Part shown: positions 11,572 through 22,648 of the stretch, piece after piece | Layout: every line of letters begins with the position of its first letter | How positions within the stretch are numbered: the first letter of the stretch is position 1 | Assembly (NCBI GenBank): GCA_964035545.1 | Contig: OZ037770.1 | Span: 11,400,463-11,460,462, forward strand | DNA length: 60,000 bases | From: Bugula neritina | Taxonomy: Eukaryota; Bryozoa; Gymnolaemata; Cheilostomatida; Bugulidae | Direction of reading: 5' to 3' | Translations under genes and position numbers: made by a program | The notes under the pieces: generated by a model | The model's input: the letters and a program-made list of their open reading frames with translations, nothing else | What the model was told of the DNA's origin: nothing | The model's database searches: none

Positions 11572-13827
11572 GGTGACTACAGAGAGCTGAAATCACAAGT
11601 GAGCGCTTTTACTACCAACTAATTAGTGACAGACATAGACAGCTGTCTGCATACTCTGTAGTCACTATGATTACATCATATGGGACAATAATTACTAGCA
11701 GTGACTTCAACTTACAGAGCACTACACTAAATGTAGAATGGCATTAGCAGTTTAGTATCTGGCTTTAAGTTTAGCAGTAATAAACTATCTGATGAGCTAC
11801 ATATATTTAATGCCCTCTATAGAATTTATCTCTCTCCACTCAACTGTTTTGATTTCTTAAAAAGCAATCAGCTATCTTACTACAGCATTAAAGGCGTTAG
11901 AAACAGTAAAGTACATTTGCATTGTATATAGATGCAATTTCCAGATTGCCTGGTGTTATTTATAGTTTTAAGTAGTTGGAGGTTTAATTTTCTTGCATTT
12001 GACAAGTATTCTACACATCATTTGTGTACATTTCTGCGTATAACAAGCAATTTTCCAATGGCATGCAGATGCACAAATTAATGCTAAAATGGGGAAGCTA
12101 GATTGGCTGAGGGTTGAATGTGTCTGTCTAGACTCTAGGATACCAACGTGAATAGATCTCCAACTTATTCAGGTCACACTCTAATTGGGTTCTTTATATT
12201 TTAGCTTAAACTTAAAAAAAAATGTGAAGATTTACCAACAGCTACCCTTGAATTAGAAAACTAGGGGAGATTTAAGACCAGCAAAACACAGACAGGTGAA
12301 TCTGATAGTATACGGAATATTTACTATGAAATCACAAGTAGTACAGTCATTCTGACTTATTGCCAACAAAGCTTGTCAATAACATGAAACACTTACAACA
12401 GTATTTATATTATTTACAATGATGTATAAATCATTGCAACATATTATAACTGTTATATCACCACTCAAAATTACATTTCCATTCTGTTAAATTATCATGC
12501 AATAACACATTTGAACCAAGAGTCTATTTCCTTCCGCTTTTCAATCCAAAACAAGCAGACGATCGGAACTCATTGTTTATAAAGATAAGCTATTTCAGAT
12601 GCTACGACATGACCAAGAACTATAACATACAAGAGAATGAATTTACTACAAAATTTTGAGCTGAGGCAATTTCCAATTTTAAATTTGAAAAATATTGAAA
12701 ATTGAAAATTATTTCTTAAATCATAAACGGTGATTTCAAAATTTACGTTTTATAAAATGAACAAATAGCTTAACTTTAATACTATGAATATATGATTTAT
12801 TTCAAGTTAACTTACAACTAAAATTAAATAATTAGAAACATAAGGTCACATAAATAGAGGTATTACTTATTTCCCCTTATGACCTATACTAAAAATCATT
12901 CAGTAGAAATACTATATATTACTATATTATTATATGTTATTTTATAGAAAAATCACTTATATTCCTTTGCAAAGACTGGCAATTTCATTTTGGTTCGTCA
13001 ATTGAAATTGTTCAAGTTGCTAACTTATAAAATCAACGTTAGAATGACTAAAAGTGGCTACTAAAACTAAACTCTAATCTCTATGTTAGGCAATAAAGAC
13101 TAGACATCCTCTGTGGCTACTGCAAAATTAAGCGCAAGTATTGCAACTATCAATTAAAAACAGGCAATAAAAGTAAAACAACTATAATAGTTATATTATT
13201 ATCACAATTTGCTTTTTCTAATTATTTAGTATTATTAGCCGTTTTATAATCTCAATCTATTTTTAGAATCATGGACATCAGAAACGTCTTCATTACCATA
13301 ATCAGAAATGATATTGGCTATCATAACTGAATGGTAGATATTTATACTTTCATGGAAAATAAATACAATTATGATATATACAGTTTATATTCAGATTATA
13401 CTCTTATAGTCATGAATATTTATTTAGTTTTACATTGCATTTGACTTTTAATCTATAATTATACCAATCATGTTAATCACTTTAATGCTAATTTAATACT
13501 TACAGCTGATGGTTATACTGATACTTCATAAAATTAATTGGCTATGGTTTATTTCTATGGTAGTGATACCAACTATAATCATAACTTTGTGTTTATCATA
13601 ACAGCTAATAACAGATATTGTTAATGTTATCAGTATCACTTTCACTCATGTTCAAAGTAACAGGATGAGTAAAATAACAATTACTCACTAAACTGTGAGA
13701 ATAATAATAATACCAATATTATTGCGTTATATTAACATAATGACAGTGACTACAACTAGTAAAAGATTAAGTACATTTATTAGTATTAGATTAGATCTGA
13801 AAAGGTCAAGTCCAATAGGCATTGTGA

Positions 13828-14420
13828 TTGTATTCTGATTCGGGTGCAAGTCATTTCCACACAAGGCGTTTTGTACTCACTTTTTCACGCAGTTTCGTAC
13901 ACATCAATATAAATCAACTTGAGCACATACTTTTTGACATTTATGTGTTATTTGGGGTTAATTCCTTATTTATTTTGTGTACAGTAGTTTGTGTACAAAA
14001 CGACCATTTTGTGTGCGAATCAACAGGAACTCTGTCATTCTGATTGCCATAAATATATATTTATATTAGTTTAAAAGCAGTAGGAGCCATGAGTATTATC
14101 ATGGTTATCACCAGGTTGAGCATCGTGCTCATGGGAAAAAACTATAAACACCAGTATCACTGAGAGCAAGAGTATCACTTTCAGAGGTTCCTGTCATTTC
14201 GAACACCACTCGTTTCTTACACAAATTCAAAATGGTTGTTTCATACAAAAACTGTTGTACACACGGTAAATAATGAATTAACCCCAAACCCACATAATAA
14301 ATAAATACCAAAAAATATGTATTTTACTTTCACTTTCAGCTCTAATTATTTTATGTGTATGAGGTAATCTGAAAACGTGGGTACAAAAGGACTTGTGCAT
14401 CCCACTATCAGTATCAGTCA
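13828..14420. repeat. Large imperfect inverted repeat (foldback-like)
   Basis: The arm at about 13830-14043 matches the reverse complement of about 14170-14420. Aligned blocks include TTTGGGGTTAATTC followed by TTATTTA, GTGTACA, ACCATTTTG and ACAGGAAC, with a spacer of roughly 130 bp. I estimate 70-80% similarity by eye. No transposase-like ORF or clear target duplication is visible. Confidence 0.65.
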
Positions 14421-14599
14421 TACTGTCAGTGTGAGTATGTGACATCAAGCTCAACATGGATATGAGCCCGAATCTATGATTATCAGCATCATTAAACTTA
14501 ACCATGGTAATACTAAAAACTATAAGCTATCTACTCCTAGCAACACTAATACTAATAGTAATAGCCATAGACCTACTCATAATCATAGTAATACTTTAA

Positions 14600-16010
14600 C
14601 AGTAGATTAACGTAAAGAATAAGATTAATATATATTATCATTAGCCTTAGGATTAAGATCGAGGATTAGAAACAAATGGAAACACAATTTGAATACTTAT
14701 AATTTTAATAATCAGTTTATAATATTATATAACCATAATCACATTACCTCAAACTTTAAGTTTATTGTTAGCTTTAGGATTAAGATTGAAGATTAGATTA
14801 ACTATGATATTGATTAATCATTAAGGTACAAATTGAAATACAATTCAAATAATTATAATTTCAATTATATTAATCAGTTTATAATATTAAATAATAATAA
14901 TTACATGACCTCAAGCTTTAAGTTTATCGCAATGATATTGATATATTGATAATCATATTAATATTCATAAATTCATAATCATAATGATAATATTAATATA
15001 AATATAAAATTAAATATTATGATAATAATTCTTATTAATCATAATCATAATCATAATGTCAATATGAGAGACGGATGGAATAGAAATTTACCCAAGATAA
15101 ATTCAATAATTCAACATTTAGGTAAAATTATAGCTATAACACAATCTTGTAGTTACTATTGGTATTAGCTATAAATATTAGTAATAAGATAAAGAGTAGG
15201 GATAAATATTACACATAAACCTAAACTTAAAACTGAGGTGTTTGATTGCTTGTCCCGAGAGGTCGCTGCGAACTATAGCCCAAGAACCTGGTTATCGATA
15301 ACAACTTTTATGAGCGTATAATTATATTTGAAGTACGTAATCATGCCAGTGATGTTGTTGAAAAAATCTCATGATTTATATCTATCCCATATAGTGTTTC
15401 GGTTTTATCATTTTCTATGGATATTTTCCCCAATCGAATACTTTTGTAGATAAAGTTTGTAGATTAACTTTAAGTATTAACTGTTTACTACTAGTAGTAG
15501 TGCTGTACTTATAGTTATAGTAATGATAAGTCTATAAGCATAACCATTTCTAGCACAAACTTGATGCCACACGTCAAGTTTTTGCTTTAATCTTTGAATG
15601 CAATCTGTACTAAAAGTAAAAGTAAATATTTTTAAAATTTCTGGCCTTCAGTTTTACAGGCTGAGTTTTAGTTTAAGTTTAACTAATAACTTAAAGTGTA
15701 AGTCTTGAAGTTTAAGATTAGCATCTACATCTAGTTCTACAAATCAAAATGACAATCAATATTGTATCAAAAATTATAAACATAGTCATAATGATAATGA
15801 TACTGATAGTAATGATGATTATTTGATAAGAAAATAATCTTAATGATTTTTATTATAGGGCATTATGATTATTGAATACTTTCAATCATTATGATTTTCA
15901 TAATGATTGTTTTTATCATATTATTATTCATAATGATAATCAATAATTATGATGATAATCATTAAAATTTAATTATAAACAAATCTAGATAGACTTATAG
16001 ACTATAGTTA
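14600..16010. repeat. Low-complexity AT-rich tract with quasi-palindromic ATAATCAT motifs
   Basis: Long stretches are built from TAAT, CATAATCATAATGATAAT and similar words that pair with themselves, for example around 15890-15965. Similar sequence recurs at about 31800-32530 and 35330-35830. No coding signal. Confidence 0.6.
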
Positions 16011-16818
16011 TACTTATACTTATTATTATTATAGTAATAAAAATCTGAAATCCAGCTCACCAGTTAGGGTATAACATTAATTACATCAACATGTCAGGTA
16101 TAAAATTCAATATGTGCATTAGTACTAGTAGGCATGAGGCACTTTGTCAAAGGCATTCTTGAAGTTGAGAACTACAATGTAACTTTCAATGCGTGTTGTT
16201 TTTGTTGTTTCTTAGTCAATCAGTAGCTGTTGGTGTGTTACTATGTCGTTAAAAAATACTGAAACTGAAAAGTATAACCGATTTTAAAAGATTTAACTAA
16301 AACTTAGTCTATCGACCTCAAAGTAAATTGGTATTAATATTACAATACAATACTTAAAGTTAATAGGATATACTTAATCTTATAAAGGGGCAATATATGA
16401 TTTTAGTCTTAAATTGAGTTGCCTTTGGTCATTAGTGTTTTACTAAGTAGTCATAATCATATTGATGGCACTTCTTTTTCAGTATCTTTAACTGTAAGTC
16501 ATATATTTAATTGCAATTATAACTTTGGATCCAAGTCTAATCTTATTGGAATATTGGAAAAAGAGCAGCTGCAGATATTACTATAACAAGTAGTTTTACA
16601 GTTACTAATATTCTGTCTGTTACATATACTCTAACTCTATCTTCTGCTAAAAGTTTTGTCTTATACAAAAAGACAGTAGAATTAGTAGTATAACCGAGTG
16701 AATGATAACAATTATGCTGATCACAACAAGTTTCGTGTCCACAATATGTTTTTATTTAAACCAATTGTAATTGCAGTTGATGTTTGAATCAAGTTGAGGA
16801 TTTACCTAAAACAAAGAA

Positions 16819-19586
16819 ATGAATCTTTTGATGCCGAAAGCCAAGTTACCTGCCTGTTACCTGCTGTACTTGTTTGTGCTCGCGGCTGTTCAAAACAATG
16901 TCGACGGTGTTGACTCCTCCGACATTGCTATTTTGCGGACAGTAGGAGTGGGTATGCCACACTCTTGTCCATTTGTATGTAAGTCACCTTATAGATTCTT
17001 AATTTTTAAGTTTTCATGTCTTCAATTTCTGTCCTCTGCTGCATGCATCACTCAATTTAGTTTTAAACAGTTACTAACTAGTAAACTATGTTTTGCCTGT
17101 ATTTATTTATGATATCTTATAATAATTCTGAATACATTGTTATATGCTGGTATGCAACAATTGGCCTAAAATTAAATAATGCTATATACATTTATTTGTG
17201 ATTCAGTCATTCGCTTAAATAGTCCTCATTATTTCTTGTGATAGTTCAAAGCAGCTATGAACTCTGAGTTTAACCGCAATTAATTTTTCAATCACGCTCA
17301 CACTAACAGATTTTGTTAGTAAAAATCATTATCTTTATTTATTGATGTATTTCACTGATGATTAAATCATCTACAACAGTAGAAATAAACTTCATAGTTA
17401 CCAGCTCTTAGAGCAAATAATTTTATACTAATGTTTTTCTTGTCTTACAAAAAAATATACTGCATGTCTTCATTCACTGTAACTAAAATATATATTTGTT
17501 GTGAGTTATTTTTGCGCTTACTTTTAGATAAAGCAAGAATGCCTTCAGCCCAGGATGGGCTCATCAACTGCACTTGGTATAGTAGTAATGCCTGCTGTAA
17601 AAGAACTGAGGTAATCCTGACTTGTATTTAGAAATTATATATTCTCTGTACACCTCGGAACAATCTAGAATAATTATTCTATGTCTTCCTAGAGTCTGTT
17701 TACAAAACCATTTAGCACTTAAAAATGAAGTTTGGCACCTTTTATATTAATTTTTTTTTAAATTTTTGTTTCGACATGTTATTTAACTGTCTGGAGCAAA
17801 TATAAAGAATACATACTTGTAGCATTATTTTTTTGTGCGTGTTCATATCTGATTGGCTTGTTTTGGTCTGCAATTTGTAAGCCCGGCTATGATTGGTTTG
17901 CTATATATGTAGGTAACTTCAGTGTTCTCTGGAATGTTGCCTCTAGACACACCATCCACTATGGATAAGACCACCGCCAAGCACTGTAGAAACCTAATGA
18001 ACTACATGATGTGTTATTTCTGTGATCCCAATCAGGCTAGCTGGTATAACAGGTGGGTGTTGATGTCCTTGCCATGGCAGGTATTACAGGTGCTTTCAGT
18101 GTAGCAGGTATGAAAGGTGCTTTCAGCGTAGCAGGTTTTACAGGTGCTTTCAGTGTAGCAGGTATGAAAGGTGCTTTCAGCGTAGCAGGTTTTACAGGTG
18201 CTTTCAGTGTAGCAGGTATGAAAGGTGCTTTCAGCATAGCAGGTATGAAAGGTGCTTTTCTTGTAGCAGGTGTGCAAGGTGCTTTCAGTTTAACAGGTGT
18301 GCAAGGTGCTTTCAGTGTAGCAGGTGTGCAAGGTGCTTTCAGTTTAACATGTCTAGCATCTAACTCATTATTATGATGTGTCATAGACTATATGTACTGT
18401 TGTGAAATGATGTGAGCTATAAGTTGAGAATTATTGATTAAAATGGAGTTTATAATTTAAGGATGTCTATAGCATAGTCTGTCCTGTTGTTTATTTCTCT
18501 GCAGGATATTTTTTAGCTTTTCAGTCTTACCATAAATGCGGGCACAATCTATTTTTTTGGCAGCTTTGGTAATTTGTTATTCACAACTTCATCTAATATG
18601 ACTCATAACTCGATCTAATCTAACTTGTAGATCTATCTAACCTAACTCATAACTCTATATAATATGACTCATAACTCTATCTAATATGACTCATAACTCT
18701 ATCTAATATGACTCATAACTCTATGTAATATAACTAATAGGTCTATATAATATGACTCATAACTCTATCTAATATAACTCATAACTCTATCTAATATAAC
18801 TCATAACTCTATATAATATGACTCATAACTCTATCTAATATAACTCATAACTCTATCTAATATAACTCATAACTCTATCTAATATAACTCATAACTCTAT
18901 ATAATATGACTCATAACTCTATATAATATAACTATATAATAGGACTAATAACTCCAATATATATCATAACTCTTCCTGATAAAACTTGTGTTTTGTGTTG
19001 TAGAACTCTACATGTCTGTGAAGGATTTTGTGATGATGTCTACAGTTATTGTGGTAAAGCGGGATACAGTGGTAAAACTATAGGTCAGTTGCAAAACAAT
19101 GTAATATCTCACACAATTGTATTATTTTTGTAATGTTGATCAATAATATCAAATAATATTGGAAATGGCCTACAAAACTAAACATAAGATCCGATTACTG
19201 TTCATTGAATTCGCTGCTAAGCCTATCATGCTGTCTTTTACTGATAGCCTTGTTGTCGCTTTGATATATGGAAATACAGGATCGTTACTGTATATCATCA
19301 TGGGAGCATAGGATAGTATTATGTAGTGCTAATGAGTACCACCATGCATCTCCACCCGCTTTATGTTGATGAATTCTGCTAGGTTGTCCTTTACCTGATG
19401 TGATTTGTCTGTGCAGGTGAACAGTTCGCATCTGGTGCGGAGTTCTGTGAAGCTCAGACATTTAGAGTGATTCCAGGAGACCAGCAGTGCTTCAAGTTTG
19501 ATCCAACAGTGTTTGATGCAAGTGAAAGGGTTGCGCAAAGTTTCTTACTGATGATTTTTTGTGTTTTAGTGTTTATTCTGCACTAG
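16819..19586 (+). CDS. Folate-receptor-like secreted protein, probably GPI-anchored, 210 aa, 5 exons
   Basis: Exons 16819-16978, 17528-17610, 17913-18052, 19004-19083 and 19417-19586 (TAG at 19584) join in phase over GT-AG introns to 210 residues. The start is the ATG opening a hydrophobic signal peptide (CYLLYLFVLAAV). The middle has the spacing of the folate receptor/riboflavin-binding cysteine-rich domain: an early CPFVYK, then GLINCTWYSSNACCKRTE, AKHCRNLMNYMMCYFCDP, and LHVCEGFCDDVYSYCGKAG, then EFCEAQTF and QQCF. The last 15 residues (SFLLMIFCVLVFILH) are hydrophobic up to the stop, which is typical of a GPI-attachment signal. The protein is a little shorter than vertebrate folate receptors (about 250). 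Ligand binding is not predictable: the vertebrate pocket cannot be checked by eye. It could equally be a divergent paralogue with another ligand. Confidence 0.75.
18074..18349. repeat. 27-bp minisatellite in intron 3 of the folate-receptor-like gene
   Basis: The unit is approximately GGTGCTTTCAGTGTAGCAGG plus TATGAAA, about ten units, beginning some 20 bases after the exon 3 donor. Because 27 is a multiple of 3, long frames stay open on both strands across it. These frames do not continue exon 3: its own frame stops at about 18104. Each unit contains both an acceptor-like CTTTCAG and a donor-like CAGGTATGA. Confidence 0.9.
18592..18948. repeat. 22-bp minisatellite, unit near ACTCATAACTCTATCTAATA
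   Basis: About sixteen units, alternating ATATG and ATATA variants, in the same intron, ending about 55 bases before the exon 4 acceptor (19003). Confidence 0.9.
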
Positions 19587-21309
19587 TAGAATATTGCTAC
19601 TCTTATGCTTACCATTTCTACCTACTAGTTCTGTGTCGGTGTTTTATTTTTTTATTTCTGTATATTTTAAGTGTTTTCCATGCGTGCCAATCTCAGAATT
19701 TTACTAGTTGAAGCTGCCATATTTAGTGTAAAACTGGGTATAGCTTTTAAAGTCAGTGAACCTAATGGTATTGTTATTTATTTAGGATTTAACCCTTTTT
19801 TGAAATCTCTAAAGAATGTGTCTAACTTTTAAGCTTGCAGTATTTTGTACAATACAGGCAAAAGTTCTATAGTCATAATTCATATACATTTTCTGTATTG
19901 TTTTGTATTTATTTTTTTTAAATATAGTTTTTTAGTTCAATAGTTTTGACTTCTTGGTAAGGAGTCTACCCTTTTTGTTGTGAACTCACTATTTCTGTAT
20001 TTTTGTAGTTACTATTTTGTATAGAGTTGTAATGAAACTTCATTCCTAGTCTGAATACTACTTTATTTTGTTATAACATTATATATTTTCATCTCCAAGT
20101 GTTGGGTTTTATTTCAATTTTAGACTGTGGTCCCACCTTTTACTTGTTTTATTATAAAGCAGCTATTTTGTGTAAGCTTATTTCTCTATGTTTCTGATTT
20201 GCATTTCAAGTATAATTACTTATATAATAATATATATTACATATATATTACATATGTATAGCTTAATTTAACACTATTGTCAAAACTATATAATATTAGG
20301 AAAAAAAGTTCTCAATCATTCTATTATTAAAGAAGCATTTAATTTTTTTGATGTTTTAGTGTTAAAAGGTTTGCTGTAAGATCATTGTGATTCCATCAAA
20401 TGACTAAATTTGGTGCCACAACATGTTTTAGATATATTCAGCTCCGAGTATAAGGTATCATAACCTGAGTAGAAATTACAAAATTTGAATTCAAATAGAT
20501 ATAACTTGTGAAGTAGTTGCAACTAATTTTTGCATTAGTAAATTTTGATATAAAAACTGGCTTGGGACTTTTGCCATTAAATGGTCAACATTAGAGCAGT
20601 AGTGGAGAAATTAAGATAGCCTAAGTTGCTTAATTAATTTATTATTAAATTTTGGTTTGGAGTGCAAGTTAAAATTCTTGCAATAACATAACTTCCTATG
20701 CTACACTTTTAATCTAGAACACAAGTTTTTCTCCATTTCTCCATTACTGCACCTCCAATGGCCATACTTGATAATTAATTAAGTTGTTATATTAAGATTC
20801 AGTATGCTAATAAATAGCTTCATAAACTCAATTTTGTAATTTTTGCACTGCAATTTATCTTAGTAGACAAAGCTAGTAATATATAATATTAGCATCTGCA
20901 TCCTACAACAAAAGTTGAACCTATTTTATATTATATTTTACAATATTCAGTTTTAAATATTTCATATCACCACTTATCAGGTAAAGCCACCTGCCATATC
21001 TATACCGCTAGATTATGGTGGGTGGGTTTATTTGTTAGACATAAAATCTGTGTGCATTGCTAGATAAGCCAGTACAAAAGGGCAAACTGACAAAAATCAA
21101 CTCAAAGGTTATTTAAACTAATTAACTGGAGTATATAATTTAAAGAACCTGTTTATGGGCTGTTGGCTCAGGGTTTGAAATGAATCAGACGATGAACCTT
21201 CGTAACATAGACCATAGTATACATGCACCTTCCTCTATATGTTGTGGTAGCTTGTAGCGCAGAACACAGCTATTTGCACCTGTATTATTGAAAGGGCCTC
21301 CGACACCTG
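19587..21309. other. Intergenic region and 3' flank of the folate-receptor-like gene
   Basis: AT-rich. It contains one short interspersed element (20595-20753). No other gene or clear repeat is seen up to the LTR at 21310. Confidence 0.6.
20595..20753 (-). mobile_element. Short interspersed element with inverted ends, copy 2
   Basis: Reverse orientation relative to the copy at 9812. It runs from GCAGTAGTGGAGAAATTAAG to CTCCATTTCTCCATTACTGC, and its interior TTTTGGTTTGGAGTGCAAG is the complement of the CCCCAAACCAAAA core. The flanking duplication is not clear. Confidence 0.8.
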
Positions 21310-21662
21310 TGTAGTGAGTAGTGCAAAGTACAAATACGGGAATCGCCCTCTCCCTACTCTTGGAATACTTAGACCCTTATGTAGCAACCAATTAGCAGCT
21401 CCGGAAGATATGCTTCCGATTCACGTGACACTTCCCGGGTTATTAACATTATACCATGTTGTTGTAAGCGGAGGCTTGTAGTAGTAACATGTGTTAGTAG
21501 TTGACTCTTGTATAGGATAATTTGATGTGATGTTTGGTTTATGCTTTATTGTGGATAATAAATATAATTACTCGACAGCTACCCTAGTAATTGATAACAG
21601 AATAACCAGCTAACTATACGCAAGTAAATAACTCACGCTCAGTAATTGCACAAATTACTACA
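21310..21662 (+). repeat. 5' LTR
   Basis: 353 bp from TGTAGTGAGTAGTGC to AATTACTACA, with TGT/ACA termini. It contains TTCACGTGACACTTCCCGG (E-box and ETS-like) and AATAAATATAATTA, a possible polyadenylation region. It matches 26225-26577 base for base by eye. Confidence 0.97.
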
Positions 21663-21663
21663 G

Positions 21664-21681
21664 TGGTGGCAGCAGTGGGAT
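21664..21681 (+). promoter_or_regulatory. Primer-binding site, tRNA-Leu type
   Basis: TGGTGGCAGCAGTGGGAT lies one base after the 5' LTR. It is complementary to the 3' end of a metazoan tRNA-Leu (acceptor stem ending GCTGCCACCA), with one difference from the common animal sequence that I know. Confidence 0.8.
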
Positions 21682-21697
21682 CTTGCGTATAGCAGTC

Positions 21698-22648
21698 ATG
21701 GCAGAAGACGGCACGGAGCTACCCATTCCACTGAATGAAGGTGAGAGAGATAATGTTGATATACCGGTGGAACCAGTGGTGTTAGATGAAGAAGTGAGAA
21801 TTCTTAGAGAGCATGGTGAAAATAGATACCGGCTGAAGGCACCCACCTTCACCGGCGAAGAAGCAGTGGAGCAGTTTATCCAAGAATTCCAGGATGTGAC
21901 GGAGATTGCAGAATGGCCGCCAAGGGTGGCGTTGCTAAAGCTCAGGATGGCGCTGACGGGCAAAGCTAAGCCGTACGGAGCGGGACCTGACATAGACGGA
22001 ATCTTTGCTTCCCTGCGGGCCCGTTTTGGCATCTCTCCCATAGATGCGCGGGCCCGTCTACAGAGGATGCGGCGTGATCCTCACACGTCACTAGAAGAGC
22101 ACGCTGCCACGGTGTACCCACTAGCGCAGATTGCATTCCGCGATCTGCCTCCGGTACACCGTGAGAGGTATACTTATGATGCCTTCGTGCAGTCCATCAA
22201 CGACTTGGGGCTCCACCATCAACTCCAAGCGAGGGGAGTCACCACAGTCGAAGATGCACTTGCGGTGGGAGAAGCCTACCTCTTGGCGACTCATATGCAC
22301 CGCAACCGCGTGGCCTCCCGCCAGGTGACCACGGAGCACTCTACTGCTCACGCCGAATTAGATGCGGAACCCTCCGCGGTGGCTAATGTGAACCAGATGT
22401 CACTAGCGTCAAAAATCTCACAGATGACTGACATGCTAGATAAACTGGTCACCACATTAGCTTCCCCAAGCCAGGTAGATACTGCCCGTGAGCCTAGCGG
22501 GCCGCAGGTACAATCACCAGGCATGGGGCACCATTTCTGCTGGGAATGCGGAAGGCCAGGACATTTCCAGAGAGACTGCCCTCAGCTCCCACAAGGGTTA
22601 AACTACCACGGCCCGCAGATGTTCCCACCTCCTGCGGGCCGTCTGTGA
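21698..22648 (+). CDS. gag: Gag (capsid and nucleocapsid), 316 aa
   Basis: The first ATG of the frame is at 21698 (MAEDGTELPIP). Residues about 45-200 resemble the retrotransposon gag capsid region (YRLKAPTFTGEEAVEQFIQE, then RMRRDPHTSLEEHAATVYP and GVTTVEDALAVGEAYL). A single CCHC zinc knuckle, CWECGRPGHFQRDC, at about residues 281-294 (CX2CX4HX4C) binds the element RNA in the particle. The reading frame is undamaged. The stop at 22646 lies inside the frameshift hairpin, as expected for gag-pro frameshifting. The length is ordinary for a Gypsy Gag. Confidence 0.93.
   Translation: MAEDGTELPIPLNEGERDNVDIPVEPVVLDEEVRILREHGENRYRLKAPTFTGEEAVEQFIQEFQDVTEIAEWPPRVALLKLRMALTGKAKPYGAGPDIDGIFASLRARFGISPIDARARLQRMRRDPHTSLEEHAATVYPLAQIAFRDLPPVHRERYTYDAFVQSINDLGLHHQLQARGVTTVEDALAVGEAYLLATHMHRNRVASRQVTTEHSTAHAELDAEPSAVANVNQMSLASKISQMTDMLDKLVTTLASPSQVDTAREPSGPQVQSPGMGHHFCWECGRPGHFQRDCPQLPQGLNYHGPQMFPPPAGRL

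Larger units (their letters stand above)
11572..16818. other. AT-rich intergenic region between divergently transcribed genes
   Basis: The MIB gene (minus) and the folate-receptor-like gene (plus) are transcribed away from each other across this region. Both promoters should lie here, but no TATA or other element can be assigned. There is no supported coding ORF. It holds the inverted repeat at 13828-14420 and long runs of ATAAT/TCATAATGATAAT-like sequence. Confidence 0.6.

Noticed and set aside
18032-18384. Long minus- and plus-strand ORFs (up to 115 codons) over 18.0-18.4 kb
   Set aside because: They are frames through the 27-bp intronic minisatellite, open because the period is a multiple of 3. 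The frame of exon 3 itself stops at about 18104.
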